A program made the position numbers and the translations under genes. 54,264 nucleotides of DNA from Hyphomonadaceae bacterium (GTDB taxonomy: Bacteria; Pseudomonadota; Alphaproteobacteria; Caulobacterales; Hyphomonadaceae), in the NCBI GenBank assembly GCA_022844475.1, contig JALHLR010000025.1, positions 1 to 54,264 on the forward strand. The letters run 5' to 3'. Numbering within the stretch: the first letter of the stretch is position 1; every line of letters starts with the position of its first letter. Shown one piece after another: positions 15,597 through 24,496 of the stretch. Below the pieces are notes generated by a model. That model searched no databases and had not been told where the DNA came from. It saw only the letters and a program-made list of their open reading frames with translations.

Positions 15597-18296
15597 ATGC
15601 AGCGGAACAGGGATCGGAAAAAAAGCGGTGTTGGCGCTTTCAGAGCGGCCTTGCTGGCGGCAACGCCTCTCGCCGTCACTCTGTTGGTGACGCCTGCGGC
15701 CTGGGCGCAGACGCAGAGCTATGTGTTCAACATCGATAGCCAGCCACTTTCGTCGGCTCTGTTGGCTTTGGGCCGGCAAGCAGGCCTATCCGTGCTGGCG
15801 CCCACCGCGCTCGTCGAAGGCAAGCGCGGACCAGAAATCAGAGGGCAGATGAGCGCGGAAGGGGCGCTCGACCGGCTTCTGCAGGGGTCGGGCCTTGGCT
15901 ACGTGTTCGTACAGTCGAACGCGGTGAAGATTGTCGCCAAGGATGGAACGCAAACGGCGCCCTTGCCGACGAGTGTTCCTGCATCTGATGAAGCCAGCGA
16001 CAGGGTTGTGGTGACGGGTACGAACATCCGCGGCGCGCAACCAACTTCCTCATCGGTCGACATATATACGCGCGAGGATATTGCACGAACAGGCGCGACC
16101 ACCACGGAGCAGTTTGTCGGCAAGCTTCCGCAGAACCAGGCCACGTACTCCCAGTTCGCTCCAGCAGCGACGACCGTTCTCAACTTGGATGCCATCACCT
16201 CTGTGGACCTTCGCGGGCTTGGTGTCGGAACAACGCTCACGCTCCTCAACGGACGTCGCGTTTCGCTCTCGAACGGAGGGCAGAGCGCTGACGTGTCGAT
16301 GATTCCTGCGTCTGCTCTCGAGCGGGTCGAAGTTCTGACGGACGGAGCTTCGGCGATCTACGGCTCGGATGCCATCGGCGGAGTAATCAACTTCATTCTC
16401 CGTGATGACTTCGAAGGCGCCGAAACACGGTTGTCCTACGGCGGCGTCACGAGCGGCGGCCTACGGCAGGCAGATGCAAGTCAAACCTTCGGCGCCAGAT
16501 GGGAAGGAGGGCGCGGTCTCGCTTCCTACAATTTCCACGCCGCTTCGGCGCTGGAGACATCGGACAGAGCTTACGCGGCTGGATCAGGGCCAGGGACTTT
16601 GACGCCGACAGATACGCGGCACCATGTCTTCCTGACCGGCGAACAGGCTGTCGGCGAACGCCTTACTTTGAGTGCAGATTTTGGACAGAGCTGGAGGAAG
16701 GTGAAGAACAATTACTCCATTCTCCTGAGTCCGGTGCCAGCCGCTCACAGCTTCACCCACTACACGAGCCAGACCGACCAGACCTTTGGCGCGCTCGCTG
16801 CCGAATATGAAGTCACAGACGATCTCACCGCTGATTTCTCTGCCGCCTATTCCGAAGTCGACGTGGATGGCCTTGCCACCTTGGTCGAGCCCAATCTGGT
16901 CCCGCCGACGGCAACGAATGCCGATCTCGGCACGCGTAACTCCCAACTCGATGTGATGGCAAAATTGGGCGGGATACTCTTCGCGTTGCCCGGCGGGGAC
17001 CTTCAATTTTCTGTCGGGCTCAACGTACTGGAGGAAGAATACAAGGGCCGAAGCCCCTTCACGAGCATTCAGAGCGCGGGTTCGCTTGGACGTCGCTCGA
17101 CGTCTGCCTTCGCCGAGATCTGGGCGCCTCTGATCGGACCGGAACAACAGATTCCGTTCGTCAAAGCGTTCGCCCTCAGTCTGGCCGCGCGGTACACGGA
17201 TTACGAAGACACCAGCGAGACCGCTATAAAACGAGACTTTGGTGATTCTACCGATCCGAAGATCGCCTTTGCGTGGGAGCCCGTCGACTCGCTTCGCTTC
17301 CGGGGCAGTTACGGAAGCTCTTTTCGCACGCCCTCGCTGACCCAGCTCGATAACACGGGCGGACTTCACTATCTCACAACCACGGCCATCGGGGGGCAGC
17401 CCTCGATTTATCTGGGCCTGACGGGATATGCAGATGCCGATCTCGCGCCTGAGACGGCGGACACCTACACGTTCGGTCTCGACTTTCAGCCCTTGTGGGA
17501 CGAAGGCCTGCGCATTGCCGCCACCTACTACAGCATCGACTACACTGATCGCATCGAAGTAGCGCCAACTGGCGGGATCAACCCCTTCACGAGCCCGAAC
17601 CTGCTGCCGGACGTGATGTATCGTCCGCCTTCAGCGGTATTTCTGGAGGAGGCGCTGCGAGCGACCCGACTGCTTTTCAACACAACAGGGGTCAATGTCA
17701 CCGATCCCGCCGCAGGTGCGGCGGCGCTGTTCGCCCGCTCCGACGTTTGGGTCTACGATCGGCGGTTCAAGAATCTCGCGCTTTCCAGCCAGGAAGGCAT
17801 CGACTTCACCGCATCAAAGCGGTTCTCGGCCGATTGGGGCGACCTCAATCTCGGTGCAAACGTTACCCACATCCTGAAGTACGAGAAGCGGCGATCGAGC
17901 GCCGGCGCCGTACTGCCTGCGACCGATGTTCCGGGGCAGCCGGCCAACTGGCGCGGTCGGGCCTTCGGCAGTCTCACAACGGGCGCCTTCAACGGCACGC
18001 TGAGCGTCAACTATGTTGACGACTACTCCAACCCGCAGGCGCCTGTTGGTCAGCAGCAAATCGAGAGCTGGACGACTGTCGATCTTGCGCTGACCTACGA
18101 CCTCGACGGGGCAGGGGCTTCCACTGGGAAGTCGGGGACGCGGTTGAGCCTCAGCGTGCAGAATCTTTTCAACGAAGATCCACCAGAGGTCCGCACGGGT
18201 GCAGGCTCCAACCTCTTTCTTCCCGTTGGCTTCGACCCTTCCAACGCTAATCCACTTGGGACGCTCGTCGTCCTGGGGATCACTAAGACATGGTGA
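15597..18296 (+). CDS. TonB-dependent receptor with STN signalling domain (lasso peptide receptor)
   Basis: An 899-residue outer-membrane receptor. It has a signal peptide ending AAWA (residue 37), an STN domain (about 41-115, FNIDSQPLSSALLALGRQAGLSVL), a TonB-box-like RVVVTGTNI (136-144), a plug with LRGLGVGTTLTLLNGRRV and DGASAIYGSDAIGGVINFI, and a C-terminal barrel ending in Trp. STN receptors (FecA type) pass a ligand signal to a FecR anti-sigma regulator, and both FecR and a FecI-type sigma factor are encoded nearby. Neighbouring lasso genes make a lasso peptide its likely ligand. It overlaps the isopeptidase start by 7 bases. Confidence 0.92.
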   Translation: MQRNRDRKKSGVGAFRAALLAATPLAVTLLVTPAAWAQTQSYVFNIDSQPLSSALLALGRQAGLSVLAPTALVEGKRGPEIRGQMSAEGALDRLLQGSGLGYVFVQSNAVKIVAKDGTQTAPLPTSVPASDEASDRVVVTGTNIRGAQPTSSSVDIYTREDIARTGATTTEQFVGKLPQNQATYSQFAPAATTVLNLDAITSVDLRGLGVGTTLTLLNGRRVSLSNGGQSADVSMIPASALERVEVLTDGASAIYGSDAIGGVINFILRDDFEGAETRLSYGGVTSGGLRQADASQTFGARWEGGRGLASYNFHAASALETSDRAYAAGSGPGTLTPTDTRHHVFLTGEQAVGERLTLSADFGQSWRKVKNNYSILLSPVPAAHSFTHYTSQTDQTFGALAAEYEVTDDLTADFSAAYSEVDVDGLATLVEPNLVPPTATNADLGTRNSQLDVMAKLGGILFALPGGDLQFSVGLNVLEEEYKGRSPFTSIQSAGSLGRRSTSAFAEIWAPLIGPEQQIPFVKAFALSLAARYTDYEDTSETAIKRDFGDSTDPKIAFAWEPVDSLRFRGSYGSSFRTPSLTQLDNTGGLHYLTTTAIGGQPSIYLGLTGYADADLAPETADTYTFGLDFQPLWDEGLRIAATYYSIDYTDRIEVAPTGGINPFTSPNLLPDVMYRPPSAVFLEEALRATRLLFNTTGVNVTDPAAGAAALFARSDVWVYDRRFKNLALSSQEGIDFTASKRFSADWGDLNLGANVTHILKYEKRRSSAGAVLPATDVPGQPANWRGRAFGSLTTGAFNGTLSVNYVDDYSNPQAPVGQQQIESWTTVDLALTYDLDGAGASTGKSGTRLSLSVQNLFNEDPPEVRTGAGSNLFLPVGFDPSNANPLGTLVVLGITKTW

Positions 18297-20569
18297 GTGG
18301 AGTGGCAGTCTGGAAACAGCACCGCATCCCTCGGCGAATAGCTCGGCCAAAAGTCTTCCCTTCGCGGAAGAATCTAGCCGCGATCTTGCTCATGTTGATG
18401 CTGGTGAGTTGCGAGGCAAGCGGTCGCCTTCCCGACAGGAGTGCTGCGATACCGCTAGAATCTTCCGCGGGCGCGATCTCCACCAGGGAGTTCGTCGAGG
18501 TCACCACGCTTTCAGGCCTACGCGTTTCTCCCAACCAACGGCTCGCCGTCGTGAAAGAGGAACGCCAAGAAGTGTCGTCAAGCGCGACGATCCTTACATG
18601 GCGGATAATCGACCTTCAGACCGCCGAAACGACGGCCATCATCGATGCGGGAGGTCCCTTCTGGAACAATAACGGTGGCATCGCGCGCGAGGCTCCAGTC
18701 TGGTCGCTTGACAGCGAGCGGATCTACTTCCGGAAAGTCGCGGGGGAGGAGGTTCAGGTCTGGGAGGCGCCGAGCAACGGGGGACAGCCACAGCAACTTA
18801 CTCAAGAGGAAGCAGACATCGCCGCTTTTGAGGTTGGGCCTGACGACTCCATCACTTACGTAACGGCTGGGGCCACGCGGACCGACATTAAACTCGCCGA
18901 GATCGAAGAACACAGTCGTGGCGTCTTGATGGGCCCTGCGATCATCGCGGGCCTCCGTATTGAGCGCGGCTTCCCGTTCAACGGCCGCATGGCGACCTAC
19001 CGATATCTTGAAGGTGCTGATGGGGGTCGCCGTGGAACGCTCCTGGCGAAGCGATATCCGCGGGTTATGAGATTGCCAGCCGGCCGAGGGCAAGCGATCC
19101 GGGTTTCAGAAGAAGCGGCGCGGAAGTTTCTGGTTGGAAAGAATATTCAGCTCGGCCCGACCGGATCCGCAGATATGCCGGTTGTCTCCGAGCACTCTGT
19201 TCAGAGCGACGACCTGATCGCAACTATGGACACGGGCGGCGAGCCGCGTCTCGTCCCTGCGACATCGGTTGGCGCAAAACGGCGTGTGTTCTGGGGCCGC
19301 GTCGGCGCCAGCGCAGCTCAACGTATTCAGTGTCTGGATCCACTCTGCATCAACGCCGACATGCTTCAGCTCGTCGGATGGAGATCTGGGCAGCGTGAAT
19401 TGATCCTTCAGGCGGAGAGCCTCGGAGTGTCCCAGTTGCTTGTCTGGGACATCTCTTCAAACAAAGTCCGCGTCGCCATGGAGAAAAGCGGCGTCGTCGG
19501 TTCCGATGATTCTGGTACCGTTGGCGCATGCCGACTGGCGGGGGATCGTATCGTCTGCATCGCCTCCGCCTCAAACGAGCCGCCACACGTAGTCGCGATT
19601 GACTTGGCGTCTGGCCAGATCACCACACTGCACGACCCAAATCCTGGACTAACTCAGTTGAGGTTGGGTGATGCGATGCAAGTGCGGCTCGTCGACCGCT
19701 ATGGGAATATCACAATCGGGCGTGTGATTCTGCCAAGAAGCCGAACTGAACAGCATCCCTTACCCTTGGTGATTACGTCCTATTCCTGCCGCGGCTTCTT
19801 GCTGGGCGGTTCTGGAAGGGACGTGCCCGAGCATGTCTTGGCTTCGCGCGGCTACGCGGCGGTTTGCGTCGATATGGGAGCCGGAACCGTACAGAAGGCT
19901 CCGGGTTTCAAGATGACATCTATCACCGGCGACAACAGCGCGCTCGACTTCGTGGAGGCGGCCGTCGATGTGCTGTCAGACGCAGGGATCGCGGATCCGA
20001 AGCGGGTCGCGATTTCCGGTTACAGCGCCTCTTCAACTTACACGACCTCGGCCTTGGCCCGATCCCGCAAATTCACGGCCGCGATTGTGACCACAGCCGG
20101 TTCGTTCGACGCCATCACCTGCTACCTGTCCGCAACCTACCGATCTTGCGAAACACTGGCGAAGCAAGAGGGCTTTGAGCGTCCGTACGATGCGCGGGAG
20201 GGTATTCTAAAAAACTCTCCGGCTTGGAACGCGGACAAAATCCGTACGCCGCTTTTGATGCAGCTTCCCGAGTCGGAATACCCGGAGATGATGCAGCTCT
20301 ACGGCGCCCTGCTGGACTATGGCAGAGCTGTCGAGATGTATGTGTTCGCAGGCGCCTTTCACTACAAGAACGACCCAAAGCAACGACTGACCGTGTATGA
20401 TCGGAATGTGGAGTGGATAGAGTTCTGGCTGAAGGGATTAGAGTCGTCGCACACGGACCTCGCCGATCAGTACGTGCGATGGCAGGAAATGAGGGAAGGG
20501 CGGTGCTCGCTTTCTGCAGGCGATCGAGGCGATGAAGATCCACCGTGGTTTTGTGCGCCGCGGCACTGA
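18290..20569 (+). CDS. Lasso peptide isopeptidase, lipoprotein-type, S9 fold
   Basis: A 759-residue serine hydrolase of the prolyl-oligopeptidase superfamily that should hydrolyse the isopeptide bond of the lasso ring. The N-terminus has a hydrophobic run with lipobox LVSC (Cys41), predicting a lipoprotein. The nucleophile is probably Ser579 in SGYSASSTY. His691 (GAFHYKND) and Glu663 (QLPESEY) complete a Ser-Glu-His triad; their 28-residue spacing agrees with what I recall for the characterised enzyme AtxE2. The N-terminal half should be a beta-propeller. It is translationally coupled to the receptor, as in known lasso loci, fitting uptake followed by degradation. Confidence 0.9.
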   Translation: MVSGVAVWKQHRIPRRIARPKVFPSRKNLAAILLMLMLVSCEASGRLPDRSAAIPLESSAGAISTREFVEVTTLSGLRVSPNQRLAVVKEERQEVSSSATILTWRIIDLQTAETTAIIDAGGPFWNNNGGIAREAPVWSLDSERIYFRKVAGEEVQVWEAPSNGGQPQQLTQEEADIAAFEVGPDDSITYVTAGATRTDIKLAEIEEHSRGVLMGPAIIAGLRIERGFPFNGRMATYRYLEGADGGRRGTLLAKRYPRVMRLPAGRGQAIRVSEEAARKFLVGKNIQLGPTGSADMPVVSEHSVQSDDLIATMDTGGEPRLVPATSVGAKRRVFWGRVGASAAQRIQCLDPLCINADMLQLVGWRSGQRELILQAESLGVSQLLVWDISSNKVRVAMEKSGVVGSDDSGTVGACRLAGDRIVCIASASNEPPHVVAIDLASGQITTLHDPNPGLTQLRLGDAMQVRLVDRYGNITIGRVILPRSRTEQHPLPLVITSYSCRGFLLGGSGRDVPEHVLASRGYAAVCVDMGAGTVQKAPGFKMTSITGDNSALDFVEAAVDVLSDAGIADPKRVAISGYSASSTYTTSALARSRKFTAAIVTTAGSFDAITCYLSATYRSCETLAKQEGFERPYDAREGILKNSPAWNADKIRTPLLMQLPESEYPEMMQLYGALLDYGRAVEMYVFAGAFHYKNDPKQRLTVYDRNVEWIEFWLKGLESSHTDLADQYVRWQEMREGRCSLSAGDRGDEDPPWFCAPRH

Positions 20570-20607
20570 TCTAACATCGGTACGCGGGCATCCCAGTCGT
20601 TGCGTAG

Positions 20608-20721
20608 CTAAGCCGACGGACAGGGAAAGAATTGGCCGTGAATGCGGATAATCAGGTCTTCGAGGAAGTGAGGAGTGATGAGTCCTCGGGTGCATGTCGA
20701 AACGGCGCCAAGCTTGATCAT
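20608..20721 (-). CDS. Lasso peptide precursor A1 (37 residues)
   Basis: A minus-strand gene below the usual length cut-off. ATG at 20721 follows AGGAG with a 5-nt spacer; the stop is TAG at 20608. The leader is MIKLGAVSTCTR, with the lasso-leader LGxxS element and the conserved Thr at position -2. The 25-residue core starts at Gly13, GLITPHFLED, so Gly1 and Glu9 would form a 9-member ring; the tail reads LIIRIHGQFFPCPSA. It has a free Cys in the core tail (Cys22) and another in the leader. It aligns without gaps with the second precursor gene. Convergent with the isopeptidase gene. Confidence 0.85.
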   Translation of the reverse strand: MIKLGAVSTCTRGLITPHFLEDLIIRIHGQFFPCPSA

Positions 20722-20794
20722 ACCTACTCCTGCATTGAGAACTGAGCGGAAACCGGGAGCGTCTTCACTGTCGAGCGACACGACCAGCGCGTGA

Positions 20795-20827
20795 CGCCAG
20801 GTGCGAGAGGAAGTCTTGCACCTGGCG
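20795..20827 (-). other. Hairpin between the two precursor genes
   Basis: CGCCAGGTGC (20795-20804) and GCACCTGGCG (20818-20827) form a perfect 10-bp stem with a 13-nt loop, starting 12 bases downstream of the A2 stop on the transcribed strand. There is no T-tract, so it is more likely an mRNA-stabilising or processing element than a terminator. Confidence 0.6.
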
Positions 20828-20838
20828 CCGGCTGCAGA

Positions 20839-20952
20839 TCAGCCCATCGCCTTCGGAATGTTCTCGCCGTCGCGTTTGAAGACGAGGTCTTCATAGTGAG
20901 TCACGAGCGGAGTGCCGCGTGTCTCTTTCGAAACCCGTCCGAGCTTGATCAT
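20839..20952 (-). CDS. Lasso peptide precursor A2 (37 residues)
   Basis: ATG at 20952 is preceded by CAGGAGTAGACA, where an in-frame TAG two codons upstream excludes any longer leader. The stop is TGA at 20839. Leader MIKLGRVSKETR carries the LGxxSxxTR motif shared with astexin-type leaders. The core begins GTPLVTHYED, giving a Gly1-Glu9 macrolactam, and continues LVFKRDGENIPKAMG (25 residues). Positions G1, E9, D10, L11, G17 and P21 are identical to A1. It is the more canonical of the pair. It lies 126 bp downstream of the cyclase gene on the same strand, so it may have its own promoter. Confidence 0.9.
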   Translation of the reverse strand: MIKLGRVSKETRGTPLVTHYEDLVFKRDGENIPKAMG

Positions 20953-21078
20953 TGTCTACTCCTGTTTTGAGGTGTCGCGGGGCTGCGACCGAGAGAGCGT
21001 GTCATGCGCGCTTATGGGTGTGAGAGAATATTTCCGGAATATTTTCGCATAGCACGAGAGTGCCGCGTCAACTCGAAA

Positions 21079-22896
21079 TCAGCGACGCCATGATGCGAGC
21101 CAGGATTCGACCGCGATCAGATCCATCACTGTCCCCAGGCCTTCGCCCTGCAACAGATGCTCAGGCGTAAGCATGCTGGCGACTTTTCCGCGATCCAGAA
21201 TGCCCCGGCTCATGCAGGCACCGTTCAGGACCAACTCGCGGATATAGCCGAGGTCTCCGACAACGCCGGCGATCGTGCTGTGATTGACGAAGCCCTTGTT
21301 GAATCTTTGCGCTACTGACTTTGGAAGGAGATCTCCGAACGCGTCTCGTTCAAGCGCGCGATCTTTTCCACCGGTCCCGAACACAAAGGTCGGCGTCCTC
21401 AAGGAAAGCTCTATCAACGGTTGTGAAATAAGAGGTTGGACGGCGTTGTGCGAAAGGACATGGCCGCGCGTTCCATGATAGTGTCGAAGAGCTAGAATGC
21501 TGCGCAACTGCTCCGCTTTTCCGTTTGGCAGGGCCCGCGCCTCGTTCAACCATGCTGATGACAGCGTGTCCTCCGGAAGCGCTGCAATGGCATCGGATGT
21601 CAGCGCCTGGTGATCACTAACCCTGGCTCTCGCCAACGACGCATCGGGATCCCAGCGTCGGCCGCCGGCCAATTTTAAAGCGGCGTCCTTCGCAAGGTAC
21701 CAAAGCGAGGATTGAAGCAGCATGGCGGTGTCATAGGCGACATTCCAGGCGTCGCGCCCTAGACCCTTCAACCGGATATAGTCGGCAAATGCGTCGCCCG
21801 CGATCGACCGTTGCAAAAAAATGCCATCTCCGCCGTGTCCGCTGAAAACGCTCTGGGTGCCAGTGGCCTGGCAGACCGCGACAAGCAAGGCGTCCACGTC
21901 AGCGCCGAGAAGCTCCCGCGTTGGACGAGCAAGGCGAGGCCCGGAGACGGCCCCACGAAATCCCATGGCTTCTTGATTCAACTCTTGTTCAATCAAAGGA
22001 ATGCCTGCGAAGGCTGCCGCTTCTCTCGCGTAGTTGAGCTCAGACGATTCATAACCTTCGCTGACAAGATGAAGACCGAACACAGGAAGCGTACGCGCCC
22101 GGCTGACGAGGCTGGCAACTATCGATGAGTCCAATCCGCCGGACATCCTAACCAGGATGGCCCCGCTAGATCGGGCCCACGCCTCAACGCAGCGCTCCGT
22201 CGTGGCGCGAAACTCGTCTCGCGCTGTGTCGTAGGATTGGTGATTCGGTTCGCCCGCAACTGCAACCGGGTTCCACATCCAGTTTCGCTCGGGCCTGCGG
22301 CCTGGCCGCCACGTCATGCGTTGACCAGGCAGCAGCTCGCTCAGTTCGGTAAGTCCAGTGCGCTCGTTGAGCTGGTAGCCAGACAGGAAAAATGCGCCCA
22401 CCGATGCCCAGTCGATGGAAAGCTTCACATCGGAAAGGTCGGCGATGTCGTCAACGAAGGCACACAGAATGTCGACGCTACCTGCATGAGTAAAATAGCA
22501 GGCGGCCGCACCACATGGGTCTCGAAGGACGTGTAGAAGCGAAGCGTCGGTGCCGCGAACAAAGGCGACGTAGCTGCCCCAATATGCCGAGATGAGCTCT
22601 TGGCCGCCGGTGGCGACGATCCGCGCGCTCGAGTTAAGGTCCAGCCGGGCGATCGGATCAGGACGGTCCGAGTTGGTGCTGAAGAGCGTCCCGACAACGA
22701 CGCCAGAGTTTCCCTCAAGAGTAACCAGGCGCAGGTCAGTGGTCGGTGGCTTCAGCGCCAGGACCACAAGGCCGGGTTGATTGAAGGCATTGATCCAGCC
22801 CGCTGGCCTAGTCTTCAGTTCGGCAATCCAACGCGATACCTGAGCGTTGCTATCGCCGTGCTCGGGATCCCAGGCGAATGCAATAAAGCGATCCAA
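21079..22896 (-). CDS. Lasso cyclase (C protein), asparagine-synthetase-like
   Basis: A 605-residue homologue of asparagine synthetase B that adenylates the ring acidic side chain and closes the macrolactam. The ATP-pyrophosphatase motif is RMSGGLDSSIVA (SGGLDSS at 252-258). The N-terminal glutaminase-like domain lacks the catalytic N-terminal Cys, as usual in lasso cyclases. The start is uncertain: 22896 is TTG (TTG GAT CGC, reading DRFIAFAWDPEH) without a strong ribosome site; no ATG is available just upstream in this frame. It precedes the precursor genes on the same strand, whereas most lasso loci have A before C. Confidence 0.92.
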   Translation of the reverse strand: MDRFIAFAWDPEHGDSNAQVSRWIAELKTRPAGWINAFNQPGLVVLALKPPTTDLRLVTLEGNSGVVVGTLFSTNSDRPDPIARLDLNSSARIVATGGQELISAYWGSYVAFVRGTDASLLHVLRDPCGAAACYFTHAGSVDILCAFVDDIADLSDVKLSIDWASVGAFFLSGYQLNERTGLTELSELLPGQRMTWRPGRRPERNWMWNPVAVAGEPNHQSYDTARDEFRATTERCVEAWARSSGAILVRMSGGLDSSIVASLVSRARTLPVFGLHLVSEGYESSELNYAREAAAFAGIPLIEQELNQEAMGFRGAVSGPRLARPTRELLGADVDALLVAVCQATGTQSVFSGHGGDGIFLQRSIAGDAFADYIRLKGLGRDAWNVAYDTAMLLQSSLWYLAKDAALKLAGGRRWDPDASLARARVSDHQALTSDAIAALPEDTLSSAWLNEARALPNGKAEQLRSILALRHYHGTRGHVLSHNAVQPLISQPLIELSLRTPTFVFGTGGKDRALERDAFGDLLPKSVAQRFNKGFVNHSTIAGVVGDLGYIRELVLNGACMSRGILDRGKVASMLTPEHLLQGEGLGTVMDLIAVESWLASWRR

Positions 22897-23168
22897 AAGG
22901 GCCTGCGCGCAAGGGTCCTCTCCTTGCGAGAAGGAGAGCGGGTGTGTTCGCAGCTTACACCCGGCAGCGTCGCAGTTCGTCGTCGTTCCGATGACGACAC
23001 GCGTGATTCAGTGTTAGCCGCGCGAGACAGCAAAAACCCTACCTGCCTTTGAGCGAAAATATGTTTTTCTCGAATCCATGCGGGTTTGAATTTTCTGACT
23101 TCGGATTCCGGCATATGTGACTCACCAATCGGATCGGCAGCTGGGCTGCGACAGGCTGGAGAGATGAG

Positions 23169-24119
23169 ATGTCCTCCGACGCGATAAAACTCAGTCGCCA
23201 GGATCAGGCCGCCAACTGGTTTGCGGCGGAGCGGGCAGGCGTCATGCTCGTGGAGCAACGAGCCGAGTTCGACGCGTGGAAAGCCGACCCTCGCAACGTG
23301 GCCGCGCTCGAAGCCATGCGCGAGCTTTGGAATGATCTGGCGGTCCTTAAGGGCCGAGATCCGGCGCCTGCGAAGAGACCCGTATCGCGGTTCCTTCCCC
23401 TGGCAGCGGCCGTCGTCGTCTTTGTAGTCGGCGGACTCGCGGCTGCCAGCTTGATGTTAACTCCAACAGACACGCCGATCGTTACGGCAGATGGGCAGCA
23501 GAAAACGCAATCGATGCCGGACGGTAGCGTCGTTGCGGTCAACGTCGCATCCACCGTCAGCTACAAATTCACTGAAACACAGCGTCTCGTCACGCTTTCG
23601 GACGGAGAAGCGGCATTCTCCGTGAAGCCCGATCCCGACAAGCCCTTCGTGGTGCGAGTGGGGGATCTTGAGGTCCGGGCAGTCGGCACTTCATTCAATG
23701 TTCGGCGGAGAGACGGGGTACTCCAGGTCTCTGTCAGTGAGGGACAGGTCCAGCTTTGCCGGCTGACCAGTTCAGGGGAGTCGGTGGTCGCGAACGTCAG
23801 CGCGGGCCAGGTGCTGGAGATCCCGGCATCCATGCCTGCTGCCGCCAAGGCTCCGAGGCCTATGGCAATCCAGCCTTCACAGGTCGCCGAATGGCGGATG
23901 CGCGTCGTCACGTACGAGGACGCGACGGTCCGCGAGCTGGTTGAAGATTTCAACCGGTACTTCGAGCGGAAACTGTTGGTCGCCGCGCCGGAACTGCTTG
24001 ATCGGCGGGTTACCGTCCGCCTCCAAGTGGAAAATCGCGAGGGCGCGATTGAGACGCTGGCCGCGTTGCTTGACGTGCGCGTTGAGAGGAAGAAGGAAGC
24101 TGACTCGTTGGTCAACTAG
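23169..24119 (+). CDS. FecR-family anti-sigma regulator
   Basis: This 316-residue inner-membrane protein links the TonB receptor to the ECF sigma factor. It has a cytoplasmic FecR N-terminal domain (residues 8-60, QAANWFAAERAG... FDAWKADPRNVAALEAM), a single transmembrane helix at about 75-97, a periplasmic FecR domain (TADGQQKTQSMPDGSVVAVNVAS, VRAVGTSFNVR), and a C-terminal STN-like domain (VRELVEDFNRYFERKLLV). It is divergent from the cyclase gene. It is separated from the sigma gene by two opposed XRE genes, whereas fecI and fecR normally sit side by side. Confidence 0.93.
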   Translation: MSSDAIKLSRQDQAANWFAAERAGVMLVEQRAEFDAWKADPRNVAALEAMRELWNDLAVLKGRDPAPAKRPVSRFLPLAAAVVVFVVGGLAAASLMLTPTDTPIVTADGQQKTQSMPDGSVVAVNVASTVSYKFTETQRLVTLSDGEAAFSVKPDPDKPFVVRVGDLEVRAVGTSFNVRRRDGVLQVSVSEGQVQLCRLTSSGESVVANVSAGQVLEIPASMPAAAKAPRPMAIQPSQVAEWRMRVVTYEDATVRELVEDFNRYFERKLLVAAPELLDRRVTVRLQVENREGAIETLAALLDVRVERKKEADSLVN

Positions 24120-24160
24120 TCGCAGATCGCTCCAACAGTCCTCGAACGAGCATTACGGAG

Positions 24161-24418
24161 CTAGATGTCCACCTTCTCAGGCAGTCGTTTAACCAGGGAT
24201 GCGTAGAGTTTCACAGGGTCGAGGTTCAACGCTTTCGCTATGGCATAAAACTCCAACACGTCGACACGGCGTTGGGAGCGTTCGATCAAAGAAATGAACT
24301 TTTGGTCTTTTCCGATCAACTCGCCAAGCTGCGTTTGATTGAGGTCAGCTCTTCGCCGTGCCGCGATGAGAATGGCCACGAGGTGCTTATGGGCACCGGT
24401 AAAAACCGATTTGGGCAT
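24161..24418 (-). CDS. XRE-family regulator 1 (85 residues)
   Basis: A small single-domain Cro/CI-type DNA-binding protein. The helix-turn-helix covers about residues 17-70 (RRRADLNQTQLGELIGKDQKFISLIERSQRRVDVLEFYAIAKAL). It is a clear paralogue of the adjacent gene at 24497-24754: same length, with QKF[IV]S, SQRRVDVLEFYAIAKAL shared. Its promoter region contains the operator-like TACGC-N7-CCGTA at 24470-24486. It lies on the minus strand between FecR and the sigma factor and is probably an autoregulator with a role in timing the lasso locus; the role is inferred. Confidence 0.88.
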   Translation of the reverse strand: MPKSVFTGAHKHLVAILIAARRRADLNQTQLGELIGKDQKFISLIERSQRRVDVLEFYAIAKALNLDPVKLYASLVKRLPEKVDI

Positions 24419-24469
24419 AAAGGGCGTGCCGTTGCGAAACCGGCGGCCTAATTAAACCCAATTTTTGAG

Positions 24470-24486
24470 TACGCATTTTTTCCGTA
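24470..24486. promoter_or_regulatory. Candidate XRE operator, copy 1
   Basis: TACGCATTTTTTCCGTA: 5-bp arms TACGC/CCGTA with a 7-nt spacer, 52 bp upstream of XRE 1. It matches the arm sequence and spacing of the element upstream of XRE 2. Confidence 0.5.
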
Positions 24487-24496
24487 TTTGTGAGTC

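Noticed and set aside
20722..20838. Upstream extension of the A1 precursor (open frame reading LDSEDAPGFRSVLNAGVG before the ATG)
   Set aside because: The AGGAG ribosome site and identical start context of A2, where a stop blocks extension, favour the short leader in both.
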